This document shows, in pieces, positions 1 to 9,546 of a DNA stretch of 64,000 nucleotides (position 1 is its first letter; every line of letters starts with the position of its first letter). The position numbers and the translations under genes are program-made. This stretch comes from Hsuehochloa calcarea (Eukaryota > Streptophyta > Magnoliopsida > Poales > Poaceae): assembly GCA_036346395.1 (NCBI GenBank), contig CM070604.1:3013501-3077500 (forward strand), read 5' to 3'. The notes beneath the pieces are model-generated. The model was not told the origin of the DNA. It did not search any database and worked only from the letters and a program-made list of their open reading frames with translations.

Positions 1-397
1 TCCCTTCTTTCTCCAAAGAACAGCCACCGAGGATTTACGAACGACCGGACACGCCGGGGAGAAGGAGATTGCGGAGGGAGTCTTGAGGCACCGCGTCGGG
101 GATCGCCGGAGCTACCACCACAGGGGAAGGCCGGCAGCAAGGGGGCAGCAAGGCGCAGGGAGAGGGCAGGGGAGGTGGCGGCTACAAGGGGGAGGGAGAG
201 GGGAAGTGGGGGGGCGGCTAGGGCTTGGGCGCCCCTTTGTTTGGCCGGCCACCCTCATGGGCCTCTTGGGCCGCGCCCGTGGCTCAAGTTGTCTCAAATT
301 AGCCAAGAACCCCTCTTTAAAAGGTATTTCGGTTTTAATACTTCCTTTTCTTCCCCGACACAACACGCAAAACCCGATTCGAATCTGGAGCATTACA
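1..397 (-). mobile_element. Truncated gypsy-type LTR
   Basis: The GC-rich stretch with GGCCGGCC, a 'tggcggct' block and the end 'gcattaca' resembles the right-hand ends of the two LTRs at 9547-11699 and 15718-17876 (shared order: purine-rich block, 'ggctaggg', 'ggccggcca', 'catgggc', then an A/T-rich run ending 'attaca'). By that comparison it is a diverged LTR end, oriented like the - strand element at 9547-17876. The left part lies outside the window. The boundary at 397 is placed at the terminal CA, where copia gag sequence begins. Confidence 0.6.
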
Positions 398-620
398 GAC
401 GTCGTCGTCTTCAACGACATCCCATACTCCTTGCGCCTCCATGTACACTTGCATCTTCATTGACCATGCAGCATAGTTGCTACTAGTCAACAACGGGTAC
501 TGGAGCGTGACGCTCTCCTCCTTCCCGACTCGCATGAACGGCCTACCGCGAGCCACCTGCATGCCGCCGCTGGCCACCTCCTCTAGGCTACCAGCGACAT
601 GCCTGGGTTTTGAAATTTTT
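398..620 (-). pseudogene. Ty1/copia gag N-terminal fragment
   Basis: The - strand encodes the start of a copia-type gag: YPLLTSSNYAAWSMKM, followed by a Q-V-Y-M-E-A-Q-G-V-W-D-V-V-type segment, the usual N-terminal motif of Retrotran_gag_2/DUF4219 proteins. Only about 60 codons are recognisable. The fragment stops where the gypsy LTR end abuts it at 397, so the LTR probably inserted into, or was joined to, this gag. It differs from the copia remnant at 2340-6151. Confidence 0.75.
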
Positions 621-1340
621 TCCAAATTTTGATAATTGAAACCAGGCAAAATCTGAGTTTTGAAAATTGAAGCTTCAGGTTTAAATTTTTGGGAAGCTTT
701 TGAAATCAAAATTTAAATTTTGAAAATTACTGTCATCATTTGATTGTTAGCGGCTTAGAGCATGTCTCTCGTCCCATTTTTTGATAGCTGACCCTTGCAT
801 TTTTTTCCATTGGAATCTTGTTCACTGTAATAGTTGGTTAATTTACTGTTAAGCTTTTCCCCTTCCGTTCAAAGTTAAACAGCTTAATTAACATGGGAGC
901 ATCAGCAAGTTTGAAATTCAGAAGTCAGAACAGTCCATACTTTGAAGAGTAGTATGTCTGTGAGGGTCTAAACTGTAAACTTTTAAAATCTCACTTTGAG
1001 TTGGGCTTTTTTTTTTTTTTTTTTTTGCTGCTTGTCAAGTTGAAGTTTGTTGATTCTCAGGTTGAGTTGGTAAATTGCCATACTATTGAGATAACCAGCT
1101 CTTCGCTATCGGGATTTAAATCGCCCTTCCTTTTAGGGAAGAGAAGAAAGAACAAATACATTAACTATTTCAATTAACATTTTTGCATATTGAGATTGTC
1201 ATCATCTGTTGGCTTAGTTTTTCATTAATATGTGTTACCATTGTCAGTTCAGCTGACGTATCATATACCCAGACATGTCTATGTATCTGCTCTCGTTCTC
1301 TGTGAGAGTCAAAACAATATCTGCAAAGATATTTCCTTTT
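621..1340. other. No gene recognised
   Basis: AT-rich sequence without a supported gene. It contains a run of 20 T at 1007-1026. It may be upstream flank of an old NLR copy, because related NLR 5' sequence lies at 1760-1890, but nothing here shows this directly. Confidence 0.5.
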
Positions 1341-1470
1341 GGAAGTGTTTCAATCTAGAGGGACACGCTTGTCAGCAAAAGTTGGAGATATTTTGAGAGT
1401 CGAAACTGACAGGAAGTGTTTCAATCTTGAGGGACACGCTTGTCAGCGAAAGTTGGAGGAGATATTTTTT
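1341..1470. repeat. Local tandem duplication, period about 71 bp
   Basis: A block starting 'ggaagtgtttcaatct' and containing 'gagggacacgcttgtcag' occurs at 1341 and again at 1412, with a few substitutions. Only two copies are visible. Confidence 0.85.
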
Positions 1471-1660
1471 GCGCCCAGCGGAAAGTTCCTGCAGACTGCA
1501 GCTGCAAGAAAGACTTTGAACTTACAAGTCGTTGCAATCCTGCCGTCCCTTCTCCATTGGGATACCTTCTCATCCTTCATTTTCTCTTCCATTGGGAGCA
1601 AGTGCAGAGCTGGTTAGAGCTGGTCTTGAGCCCCGCAGCCGTTAAGGTGAGAATCTACAG
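1471..1660 (+). other. Possible non-coding leader exon with splice donor
   Basis: The block ends 'gttaag|gtgaga' near 1647-1648, a good plant splice-donor context, and is followed by T-rich intron-like sequence. The downstream block 1760-1890 is duplicated just 5' of the intact NLR gene, where a splice-acceptor-like 'ttattttgtag' ends at 19056 shortly before the start codon. This fits a spliced 5' leader of an NLR gene, but only RNA evidence could show it. Confidence 0.2.
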
Positions 1661-1759
1661 TATGCCCTAGCTTATTTAAAAGCTTTTTTTTGCATGATTT
1701 GCCAGTTTATTTTCATCTAATCTCTGAATTAGTCTAGCTAGATGGACCGTGATCCAGAA

Positions 1760-1890
1760 TTCATTTGTTAATTCGTTGTATGAACTAGATTCTTTGGTTT
1801 AATACTTGCTTGATTTTGACATGTTGTGTCTCCATTCCAAGATATATCCAATCAGGTGAATTTTCGATCCAGCTTCCCTGTAGTTATCTG
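1760..1890. repeat. NLR 5'-region duplicate, block A
   Basis: This block ('taatacttgcttgattt', 'catgttgtgtct', 'atatccaatca') matches 18648-18765 with scattered substitutions. In the right-hand copy it is directly followed by block B (18770-18900). Here block A is separated from its block B (6597-6715) by about 4.7 kb that includes a copia remnant. Confidence 0.8.
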
Positions 1891-2339
1891 CATGATCCGG
1901 ACAGCAACCAACTTAGCAACGATTTCATCTCTTCCAATATTTTCTCCTAATGTGGTTGTGGCTTTGGTTGGTCTAGTTTATATATAACTTTGCTCCTTTG
2001 CACGCAAGCATGTAGAGTTTAGAACCATTTCTTTGGAAGCGTAATAGAGCCTGTATTCTTCAAAGAACCAACAGAGCTTAAAATTATTTAGAAAAAAATT
2101 AACCATCTCACAAACAAATGTAATATGCTTTAAATCCACATTCTTCTACCATGAATATCAAATTCATCACGATCTTGTCAAACATGGTAGTAAATGTTAG
2201 AAAATTGATACATGGTTTTACTATTCACAATGTTCATCTTATTCATTAAAGGGAGAGTTAGAGAAGATTGCATGGGTCTCATGGGCTATATGGGCCACGT
2301 AGACTAAGAAAGGGAGAGAATATAAAACACTCTTAACGC
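1891..2339. other. No gene recognised; probable copia LTR remnant at right end
   Basis: AT-rich sequence. The last part ('cgcccccttcaaactcaagg' near 2338, complement reading as a G-rich polypurine tract) is where the 3' LTR of the neighbouring - strand copia should begin. A well-bounded LTR with a partner copy is not visible. Confidence 0.4.
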
Positions 2340-2499
2340 CCCCTTCAAACTCAAGGTGGACTAGACCAGGAGGATCTGATGCACTGAGTTTGAGTAGATG
2401 AAGCCGATGATGTTCTCGAGTCTGAGCTTTAGTGAAGAAATCTGCAACTTGAATCTCTGAGGGAATATACTTGAGGGCAATGATCGACTACTGATAATG

Positions 2500-3800
2500 A
2501 GATCGTGTGAAGGATGCATCAACACCAACGTGCTTTGTCAGCTCTTGCTTCACTGGATCACTGGCAATCTAAATGACACTTGTATTATCACAAAAGAGGT
2601 ATAAGATTATCACATTGGACACCTAGATCAATCAAGAGCTATCGAAGCCAAATGATCTTGAAGTGGTAGCAGCAAGAGCTCGAAGCTCACCCTCTGCACT
2701 AGAGCTTGATACCGCAGTCTACTTCTTGAACTTCCAGGCAATGAGCGAAGTACCAAGAGAGATACAATAGCCAGTGATAGATCGGCGAAGCTGACTCAAA
2801 CTGGTATAAAATAGACGTCTGGACGTAGTCCCCTCAAGTATCTCAGCACACAAAGAACATGACCATAGTGGATGAGGGAGCACCTCGACAAACTGTTTGA
2901 GCACATGTACAACATAAGCAATGTCTGACCTAGTGATAGGGAGATAAACAATACTCCCAACGAGCTGACGATAGCGAGAAGGATCTGTTAGTGGTACACC
3001 ATCTGTAGGTCGAAGTTGTAGGCGGAGCTCCATGGGTGTGGCAGCATTGCGTGTATCAGTCATACTAGAATAAGCAAGCAAATACTGAACATAGCGATAC
3101 TGAGAGAGGTAGTAACCATCACTATAAGAATGAACCTCAATCTCCAGAAAATAGCTCAATGATCCCAAATCAGACATCATAAATTGTTCACTCAATTTCC
3201 TCTTCACAAAAGCCACATAATCAATGTCATCTCCTGTGATCAGCATATCATCTACATATAGTAGAAGCAAAGTACGACCACTCTAAGAAGTGCGAATAAA
3301 CAAGGCAGGGTCATGCTCACTTGGAGTGAAACCAACAGCTCGAATTATGGAACTAAAATTCTCAAACCAAGCACGAGAATCCTGCTTGAGACCATATAGA
3401 GCATGCTTAAGGTGACAAAACATAACCTATAGGAGCCTCAACACCTGGGGGTGGCCGCACATAGACATCCACATGTAGATCACTATGAATAAAAGTATTC
3501 TTGACACCCATCTGAGATATAGTCCATGTGCATACCGCTACCACAACAATAAGAGTACGGGTTGTGGTCATAGGAGCAACTAGAGAAAAAGTATTATAAT
3601 AATCTCGACCATAAGCCTGTTGAAAACATCTTGTAACAAGATGAGCCTTGTATCGCTCTACTAACCCATCTAACTTGTTCTTTACTTTGTACACCCACTT
3701 GCAAGTGATAGGAACAACTCTAGATGGTAGCAGAACAAGATCCCAAGTGCATGTACTCTCCAATGCTGTGAGCTTTCCTGTCATAGTCAACTGCTACTTA
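2500..3800 (-). pseudogene. Copia reverse transcriptase-RNase H remnant
   Basis: The RT start is seen as KWVYKVKNKLDGLVERYKA near 3700. The catalytic box YVDDMLITGDD lies at the start of the block ending 3270, and connection to RNase H (R-S-I-T-G-Y, S-L-I-A-W-K type motifs) is seen around 2719-2800. The enzyme would copy element RNA into DNA, but stops and frameshifts (for example between 3270 and 3407) make this copy inactive. Confidence 0.85.
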
Positions 3801-3826
3801 GCTACTGCACCTGCACGAGAAAACCC

Positions 3827-5156
3827 CTATCTATCTGGTGTCTGAATAGAAGAACTATCATGTAGGGCATACCGTGATGTAGTAATACGATCGTCAGAGT
3901 TGGCGATACTGGCTGGAGGGTCAAGTGGAGGAGAGGAGGACCGATGATCAGAAGGAACTCTCTGTCTGTGACTAGTGAAAGGGAAAATTGGAAGTGTCAG
4001 AAACTGGTGGAGCTGGTGGAGGAGACACACTAGAAGGTGAAACTAATGGAGAAGGTGTATCTGGAGAAGACATGTCTGGTGAAAGAATAGGAGGTAAACA
4101 CAAAAAGGAAGTAGAATCTGTGGAAGGAGTGTGATGTGCAGAAGGATGATAAAAGAAAGGTCGATCCTCATCAAAGGTCACATCACGAGAGATATGAATA
4201 CGACGTTCTGATTGATCATAGCAACGATAGCCCTTATGCTTAGGACTATAACACGGAAGACACACTCAACCGACTGAGCACTCAGCTTTGTGAGCTCACG
4301 AGGTGCTAGAAGGACATAGCAGACACAACTAAAGACACGAAGATGAGCATAGCGAGAAGGTGCTCTATACAGGACCTCACCAAGACACTTGCCCTGAAGC
4401 TTGGAAGATGGCTAACGGTTGATGAGATAGACTGTCGTAGAGACTGCTTCCCCTCATAAATGAGATGGAACAAAGGAGGAGATGAGAAGAGTACGAGCAG
4501 TCTCAATGATGTGACGGTGCTTGGGCTCAACAACATCATTCTGAGTGTAAGCACCAGGGTATCACAGCTGAGGAAGAGTACCATCAAAAGAAAGGAAATG
4601 ACAAAAGGTCATTGAAAGATACTCTCGCAGAGTCGAAGCGGAAAACACGAATGGAAGAAGAAAACTATGTATGAACCATCTTAGCAAAAGATTGATAAAT
4701 GGAAATCAACAGAGAGTGATATTTCATAAAATAGATCCAAGTATATCGAGAGTGATCATCAACAAATATGACATAATAACTATGAGCACCCTTCAAAGCA
4801 AAAGGAGATGGACCCCATACATCTGAATGTACCAAATCAAAAGAACCAGAAGACTAGGAGGTACTACTGGAATATGGAAGTTGTAGTTGTTTCCCCAGCT
4901 TACAACCAGTACAATGAGATCTAGACTCAACAGTGACATGACCCAAGGAACTCTGGTGAACTAGAGTGGCGAGGCAAGCTCCGCAAAGATGGCCAAGTAT
5001 ATGAAGCCAATTGCTAAAGGAAGAACCAACAAAGGACTGAGATGATAACATAGCAGAAGACACTGAGGCCTTCGACGTACTGGTGGAAGGAAGATGTAAG
5101 GTGTCTAAGACATAGAGACTAGGAAAGCCTCTACGGCGATGACCAGAACCAATCAC
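3827..5156 (-). pseudogene. Copia integrase remnant
   Basis: The upstream part near 4860-5000 has the GAG-pre-integrase signature WLHILGHLCGA and CTGCKLGKQLQLPYSSS. Further left, a KGYRCYDQ motif near 4220 and a serine/proline-rich linker mark the integrase C-terminal region. The catalytic core between 4306 and 4850 is fragmented across frames. Non-functional. Confidence 0.75.
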
Positions 5157-5215
5157 TCTTCTGCTTTGACAATCCTAAATAAAATAAGAATAATAATTAA
5201 ATTCAATGAAACAGT

Positions 5216-6123
5216 TCATATCATGAGTTGACCAACAGAAAGAAGGTTCATAAATAACTGAGGAACAAAAGACACATCAGGAACAGAGAAGTGAGATGTA
5301 GAGGGAGTGCATTGATGGGGAATAGAGCAAGGTGTACCATCAGCAGTGTAAACATATGTAGTATCATTCATGGACCTATAAGAAACAAGCTGAGAGCTAT
5401 TAGATGTGACATGAAAAGAGGCACCCGAGTCTAGAACCCAAGGATGAGCAGCACTAGGAGCAGAAGGTGTAACTGAGGTCATAGCAGACACTAATCCAGA
5501 AGTCATTGTAGGTGTGGAGTGCGGCAACGATGGATCGCCCAAAGAAGTGCTCTCGGAGGCCTAATATCTGCTCCACGACAACGATTAGATGGATGTCTCG
5601 CACGATAATCAACAAACTGATCTGGATGTAACTTGAAAAACTTATCAACAAGATGACCAGTCCTCTTGCAATAAGAATATACCACCACTCTTGTGGGTGT
5701 CGTTCTGATAGATCCAGACCGCTGTGAGAGACCCAGAACAACATGTGGTGAGGATCCTAAGGTAGGCATAAGCGAATGAAGACGAGTCTCCTCTGCAATC
5801 AAACTAGAGAGCACCTCAGTTAAAGTCGGTGGAGTGGGATAGTTGAGTAACTGAGTACGAATAGGCCCAAACTCTTATCAAAGTCACATCACAAACTAAT
5901 ACATGAGCGTCTGCTGAGCATACTTATCTTTGGCAACACAAGATTGGCAAGCAGTGGCAGCCTTCGGTGTCATAGACTCTAGAGGGCCAGTGATATGAGT
6001 GAAAGCACTGTGATACTCATCCACTAACTGATTCGGCTGCTGCTGAATACTATGAAGGTTCTTGAGCAATGTGAAGCGAACAGTACCACTATTCATAATA
6101 ACAGTGGCAATCTTCGGTGTCAT
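5216..6123 (-). pseudogene. Copia gag and protease remnant
   Basis: The aspartic protease motif WVLDSGASFHVTS is clear near 5400-5440. To its right is a gag zinc-knuckle region reading YCKRTGHLVDKFFKLHP, in which the first and last zinc-binding cysteines of CX2CX4HX4C appear to be lost. Gag continues to 6123 with L-H-S-I-Q-Q-Q-P-N-Q-L-V-D-E-Y. The overlapping frames near 5503-5542 show a frameshift between gag and protease. Confidence 0.8.
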
Positions 6124-6151
6124 AGACTCTGGAGGGCCAGTGATATGAGTG
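5962..6151. repeat. Forty-base direct repeat within gag remnant
   Basis: The block 'gtcatagactct(a/g)gaggg' followed by 'ccagtgatatgagtg' occurs at 5962-6001 and 6112-6151, with one substitution and a period of 150 bp. It duplicates the coding end of the gag remnant and may mark a small rearrangement at the element's truncated end. Confidence 0.85.
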
Positions 6152-6596
6152 TATTATGAACTTTTCGAACTAGGGTTGAAAATATTGCTCTTGTGACATA
6201 TAACCCCCACATGGGTAATTACAATTCCACCTCATCGAGATTCTACTATTTATTATACCAGGTGCATAACTAAATTACAACTTATCTAAATTATTGGATC
6301 AAAATGGATGAACAGTCCATATTAAATTGAACGTAGCTCTTTCGGGAAACAAAGATAGGAGGATGGATGTGGGATGGGGATTGGGAATACCGAATTTGGG
6401 GTGGGGAGGGTCGGGATGGTGATGGGACGGCCGCCACAATTGTCGGGAGCTCAGTGAGCATACAACAACGGGGACGAACAAGGCCTTGGGCTCGTCGATA
6501 GGGAGGTGTTGTCGTGACTCCGCACGGGAGGCGCGGTTGCAGCTTACGATGCTTCCACCGGCGACCATGCCCGCTCGCAAGGTGGCGATAGGAGAA
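6152..6596. other. No gene recognised
   Basis: Non-coding flank between the copia remnant and block B. A 120-codon open frame on the - strand (6299-6661) has no recognisable domain and runs into the duplicated 5' block, so it is not called. Confidence 0.5.
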
Positions 6597-6715
6597 TCAG
6601 CTAGACACAGTTTCATCTCTCTTCCACTCTTTCTTGAAATTGGAACGTTTAGCCGGCACAATTAGAGTACATAAACTCCTAATTAAATTATCCATTTTCA
6701 CAACTTAATATTGGC
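6597..6715. repeat. NLR 5'-region duplicate, block B
   Basis: This block ('ctagacac(a/c)gtttcatctc', 'ttccactctttcttgaaa', 'ccattttcacaacttaatat') matches 18770-18895 closely. There it is contiguous with block A and lies about 180 bp before the NLR start codon. Confidence 0.85.
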
Positions 6716-6830
6716 TTTTAGCTATTAGAATAGGACTCTTTTGTATTCCTTATCTGTATATGTTACCCCTTGTACTCCCTATATATTGCTCATTAAGCCC
6801 TCTTGAATATACACACAATACACAATAAGC
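6716..6830 (+). mobile_element. Truncated copia LTR, right part
   Basis: 'ctctatatattgctcatt'-like promoter sequence and repeated 'atacacacaatacacaata' look like the R-U5 part of a short copia LTR. It precedes gag coding sequence in the same orientation. The LTR start and a clear primer binding site are not visible. Confidence 0.5.
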
Positions 6831-7827
6831 TTTTGAGCGCTGGTGTGCTGATGAGACTCGTGTTCGAGCCATCTTGGTGGTTAGTGTCGACGACTCCATT
6901 CAATCAGACATTGTTGGTCAGTGTGCCACTCGTTAGATCTGGGAGTACTTGCACGAGCGATACCAGTAGAGCAGCGATGCTCAGTTCTTTTCGCTTCAGC
7001 TTGAGTTGGAGAAGCTTCACTAGGAGGACTCCTCCACTGACGACTTCTTTCGAACCCTGCCCAGTCTTTGGTGCCAGCTGGACGAGTTGGCTTCTCCGCT
7101 CTACCAGAAGTGTCATAAAGTGCAGAAGGTGGATCGTGATCGCCTTCACCTTTATGACTTCGTCTGCCGTCTTCACCCGGAGTTTGAGCCTATTAGAGCT
7201 CAACTGCTGAGCCACTCACCACGACCGACAGTCACCGAGGCTCTTTCGACGCTTCGTGCTAAGGAGCTTCACCGCAGGTTAGCAGCACAGTTTTTTCCTG
7301 ATGTGTTTGCTACCCCTTCTTCTTCGACTACACCGACGGTTTCTTCTTCGACTACATTCCCTCCTCAGGTGTCTGTTTCTGCTCCTGCTTTTGCACCAAC
7401 TGGGGTTCAGTGTAATTATTGCAAGAACTTCGGGTACGACTATCAGCGTTGTGTGGTGCGAAAAAAGCAGAACAAGACGCATGGGGCTGGACGATCCAAG
7501 GGGGGCAAGGAGGTCCTTCCTCGACGGGAGGACAGACCAGCATGTCAGGACCTTTTCAGCGAGGTGACTATGTTTAACAGTTCTGGTAGGCTCTACTTCA
7601 GCAGCTCTCTCACATCTCAGCAAGTTTTGCCAGTCTAGCTCAGACGTCTCCTCTAGGTACTTCTTGGGTTTTGGATTCTGGTGCCTCTTTCAACATGACA
7701 CCGGACTCCACATCTCACTTCTGTAGGACCTCCTGCTTTTCCTATCTCTGTTCAGGCAACTGATGGTACTCCTCTGTCTGTCATCTGTCAGGGCACTCTT
7801 TTGTCCACTAACTTTTCTATTCCAGTT
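6830..7827 (+). pseudogene. Copia gag-protease remnant
   Basis: The gag core (T-R-x-I-W-E-Y-L-H-E-R-Y type, then LPSLWCQLDELASPLYQK and RPTVTEALSTLRAKELHRR) is spread over two frames. The longest open part is 7087-7638. The zinc knuckle reads CNYCKNFGYDYQRC, with the expected histidine replaced by tyrosine. The protease box WVLDSGASFNMTPD lies at 7665-7710. The sequence stops at 7827, where the solo LTR begins. Confidence 0.85.
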
Positions 7828-8002
7828 TGAAGGACCGAAATGGCAACAGAGGGGGGGTGAATGGTGCCTTAAAAATTAAGATCCTCCCCTCTCAAGTGTC
7901 CACACAGCAATCTAAGAACTTCTGATAAACAAAAGACGTGAAGTGAATCAAATCCAAAAGGTTTAAACAAAACTGGGATGTTCTGTCGGATATCGGAAGT
8001 TC

Positions 8003-8110
8003 CGATTCTACCTAGCGGTAGTTCCGCACTGCGGTAGTTCCGGCTTTCAGTGCGGAAGTTCCGCTAGCGGTAGTTCCGCTTTGTAGATAGTGGAAATTCC
8101 GATTTTCCGA
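8003..8110. repeat. CGGAAGTTCCG-type repeat cluster 1
   Basis: About six copies or near-copies of the near-palindrome CGGAAGTTCCG / CGGTAGTTCCG occur here at irregular spacing (10-25 bp) within the solo LTR. The unit is symmetric except for its centre. The spacing and variants exclude a CRISPR array. Confidence 0.85.
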
Positions 8111-9068
8111 TCAAGAACAAGACGTCATCGAAATTTCTAAAAATCCGAAATACTCAAAGATTGTTGCTCTTCTCGGGTCAAGTCTTACAGGACATCATCC
8201 TAAACAACATCTTGACCTCATTGAGAAGGAATCGCAGACAAAGATCCATTAATCAAAGTAAAAACGGATTTCTTGAATATTTGACAAGAGAGACCAAAAA
8301 CTTCAATTCGCAAGATACTTAGATTCTTGGCTCATGAAACTTTGAGGATAAGTTAGCAATATTAGTAAGACTCTAGATATCAAGTTTCATGCCATCTCAT
8401 AAGAACAATCAAAAGTTTCACCAAAACCCTAGATATTCAAGCCAAGAACAGAGAGAATAAAAGATGCATATTCAAAGAACCAAACAAAGATTTCATTGCT
8501 CGAAATAAAGGATTACAGAGGTAAAGAAGGAGGAATGATTACAAGAAGTTCAGTTCATCCTCTCAATCTCAACAACTAAAGCTATAAAGCAAAACAACCT
8601 CTCCAAAGGCTCTTTAGCTAAAGCTAACCCTAATTTTCTCTCACAAAAAGTCCAACCAAACAACCAGGGGTTCACCTTTATTTATAGCCCTTGGCTAACG
8701 GGTCTCCAACCCGTTATGCCGGCTAAACCCTAACGGAGCCCGCTTCCACTTGTGCCGCTTTGCGAAATTACCCTTTCGTCCTCGCACACCTTCTGGAAGC
8801 TCCCTCATTCCTTGTTGTTCACGACTCGTAACCGCCTCGAGTGTACGCCGTCTTCGACACATCTTTACCGTTCTGACCTCAACGCCGCCTGCGTCTAGTC
8901 CGGTCTCCACGTGTCTCGCCACGACTCCACCTCGATGCCTGCAACCAGCACAGACAAGAAACACATCACATAGCATTGCTCAAGATAATAGAATCATCAT
9001 TTGCTCTTAACTCAAATTGATTCACAGCTCAAAATCAAAACTATCCTCTCTGCACAGTTCTGCCCACA

Positions 9069-9297
9069 ATCGGAAGTTCCGATTATCAGAACGTCCGCAC
9101 TCCCAGGTTGGAAGTTCCGATTATCGTCAAAGCCGAACACACTTGTCAGTATTATCGGAAGTTCCGCGTTCCCAGGGGCGGAAGTTCCGATTATCAGAAC
9201 AGAACACAATCGTCAGGATAATCGGAAGTTTCGTTTTACCAGGGCGGAAGTTCCGATTATCGGAACTTCCGCATTCCAAAACCGGAAGTTCCGTACA
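9069..9297. repeat. CGGAAGTTCCG-type repeat cluster 2
   Basis: A second cluster of about eight copies, often extended to 'cggaagttccgattatc', with intervening 'cccagg(g)gcgg' and 'cagaac' words. It lies about 1 kb downstream of cluster 1 in the same solo LTR. One exact inverted pair (cggaagttccgattatcgg / aacttccg) lies near 9245-9272. Confidence 0.85.
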
Positions 9298-9410
9298 GTA
9301 CAGAAACATACCAGCAGTAGCGTAAACGCAATGAATCCAATCACAAACTATTCAACATAGCGTCAAATACTCATCACTCGAAAAGGGGACCCTACTCACA
9401 TGGTCTCTCA

Positions 9411-9546
9411 CAGCTGTTTCCCATGTCCCCAGCATACCATGTAGCTTCTCTCGGTGGGTCAGCTCACCGATCTTGGCTGTAGGGTTAGTTTTGACTCTCA
9501 TACCTGTTTCACCCAGGATCAGCAGACAAAGACGGTACTTGGGACT
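9411..9546 (+). pseudogene. Copia protease segment between two insertions
   Basis: Plus-strand codons read PQHTM, stop, LLSVGQLTDLGCRV, then F-D-S-H-T-C-F, the typical copia sequence just after protease. It continues the frame of 7827 and is itself continued at 17882 (R-R-R-R-E-R-Q). The in-frame TAG near 9449 shows decay. Confidence 0.85.

Larger units (their letters stand above)
2340..6151 (-). mobile_element. Degenerate Ty1/copia retrotransposon, minus strand
   Basis: Reading right to left, the order is gag, protease, GAG-pre-integrase, integrase, reverse transcriptase and RNase H, which is the Ty1/copia order. The frame is broken many times. No matching pair of LTRs is visible; the gag N-terminus is missing at the right and only a possible polypurine tract remains at the left. 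It separates blocks A and B of the NLR 5' duplicate, so it probably inserted there. Confidence 0.85.
7828..9410. mobile_element. Solo LTR, 1583 bp, inside copia protease
   Basis: It starts TGAAGGACC and ends GGTCTCTCA, an imperfect terminal inverted pair with the TG...CA of LTRs. It is flanked by CAGTT (7823-7827) and CAGCT (9411-9415), a 5 bp target duplication with one difference. The 'agagggggggtgaatgg' near the start resembles SIRE/Maximus-type copia LTRs (from memory of the family, not tested). No gag-pol is inside. On removal, host copia protease sequence continues in frame. Confidence 0.8.

Noticed and set aside
6299..6661. 120-codon frame on the - strand
   Set aside because: Runs through the duplicated NLR 5' block and has no recognisable protein feature.
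8003..9297. CRISPR-like repeat array
   Set aside because: Units are short, variable and irregularly spaced, lie within an LTR, and the organism is a plant.
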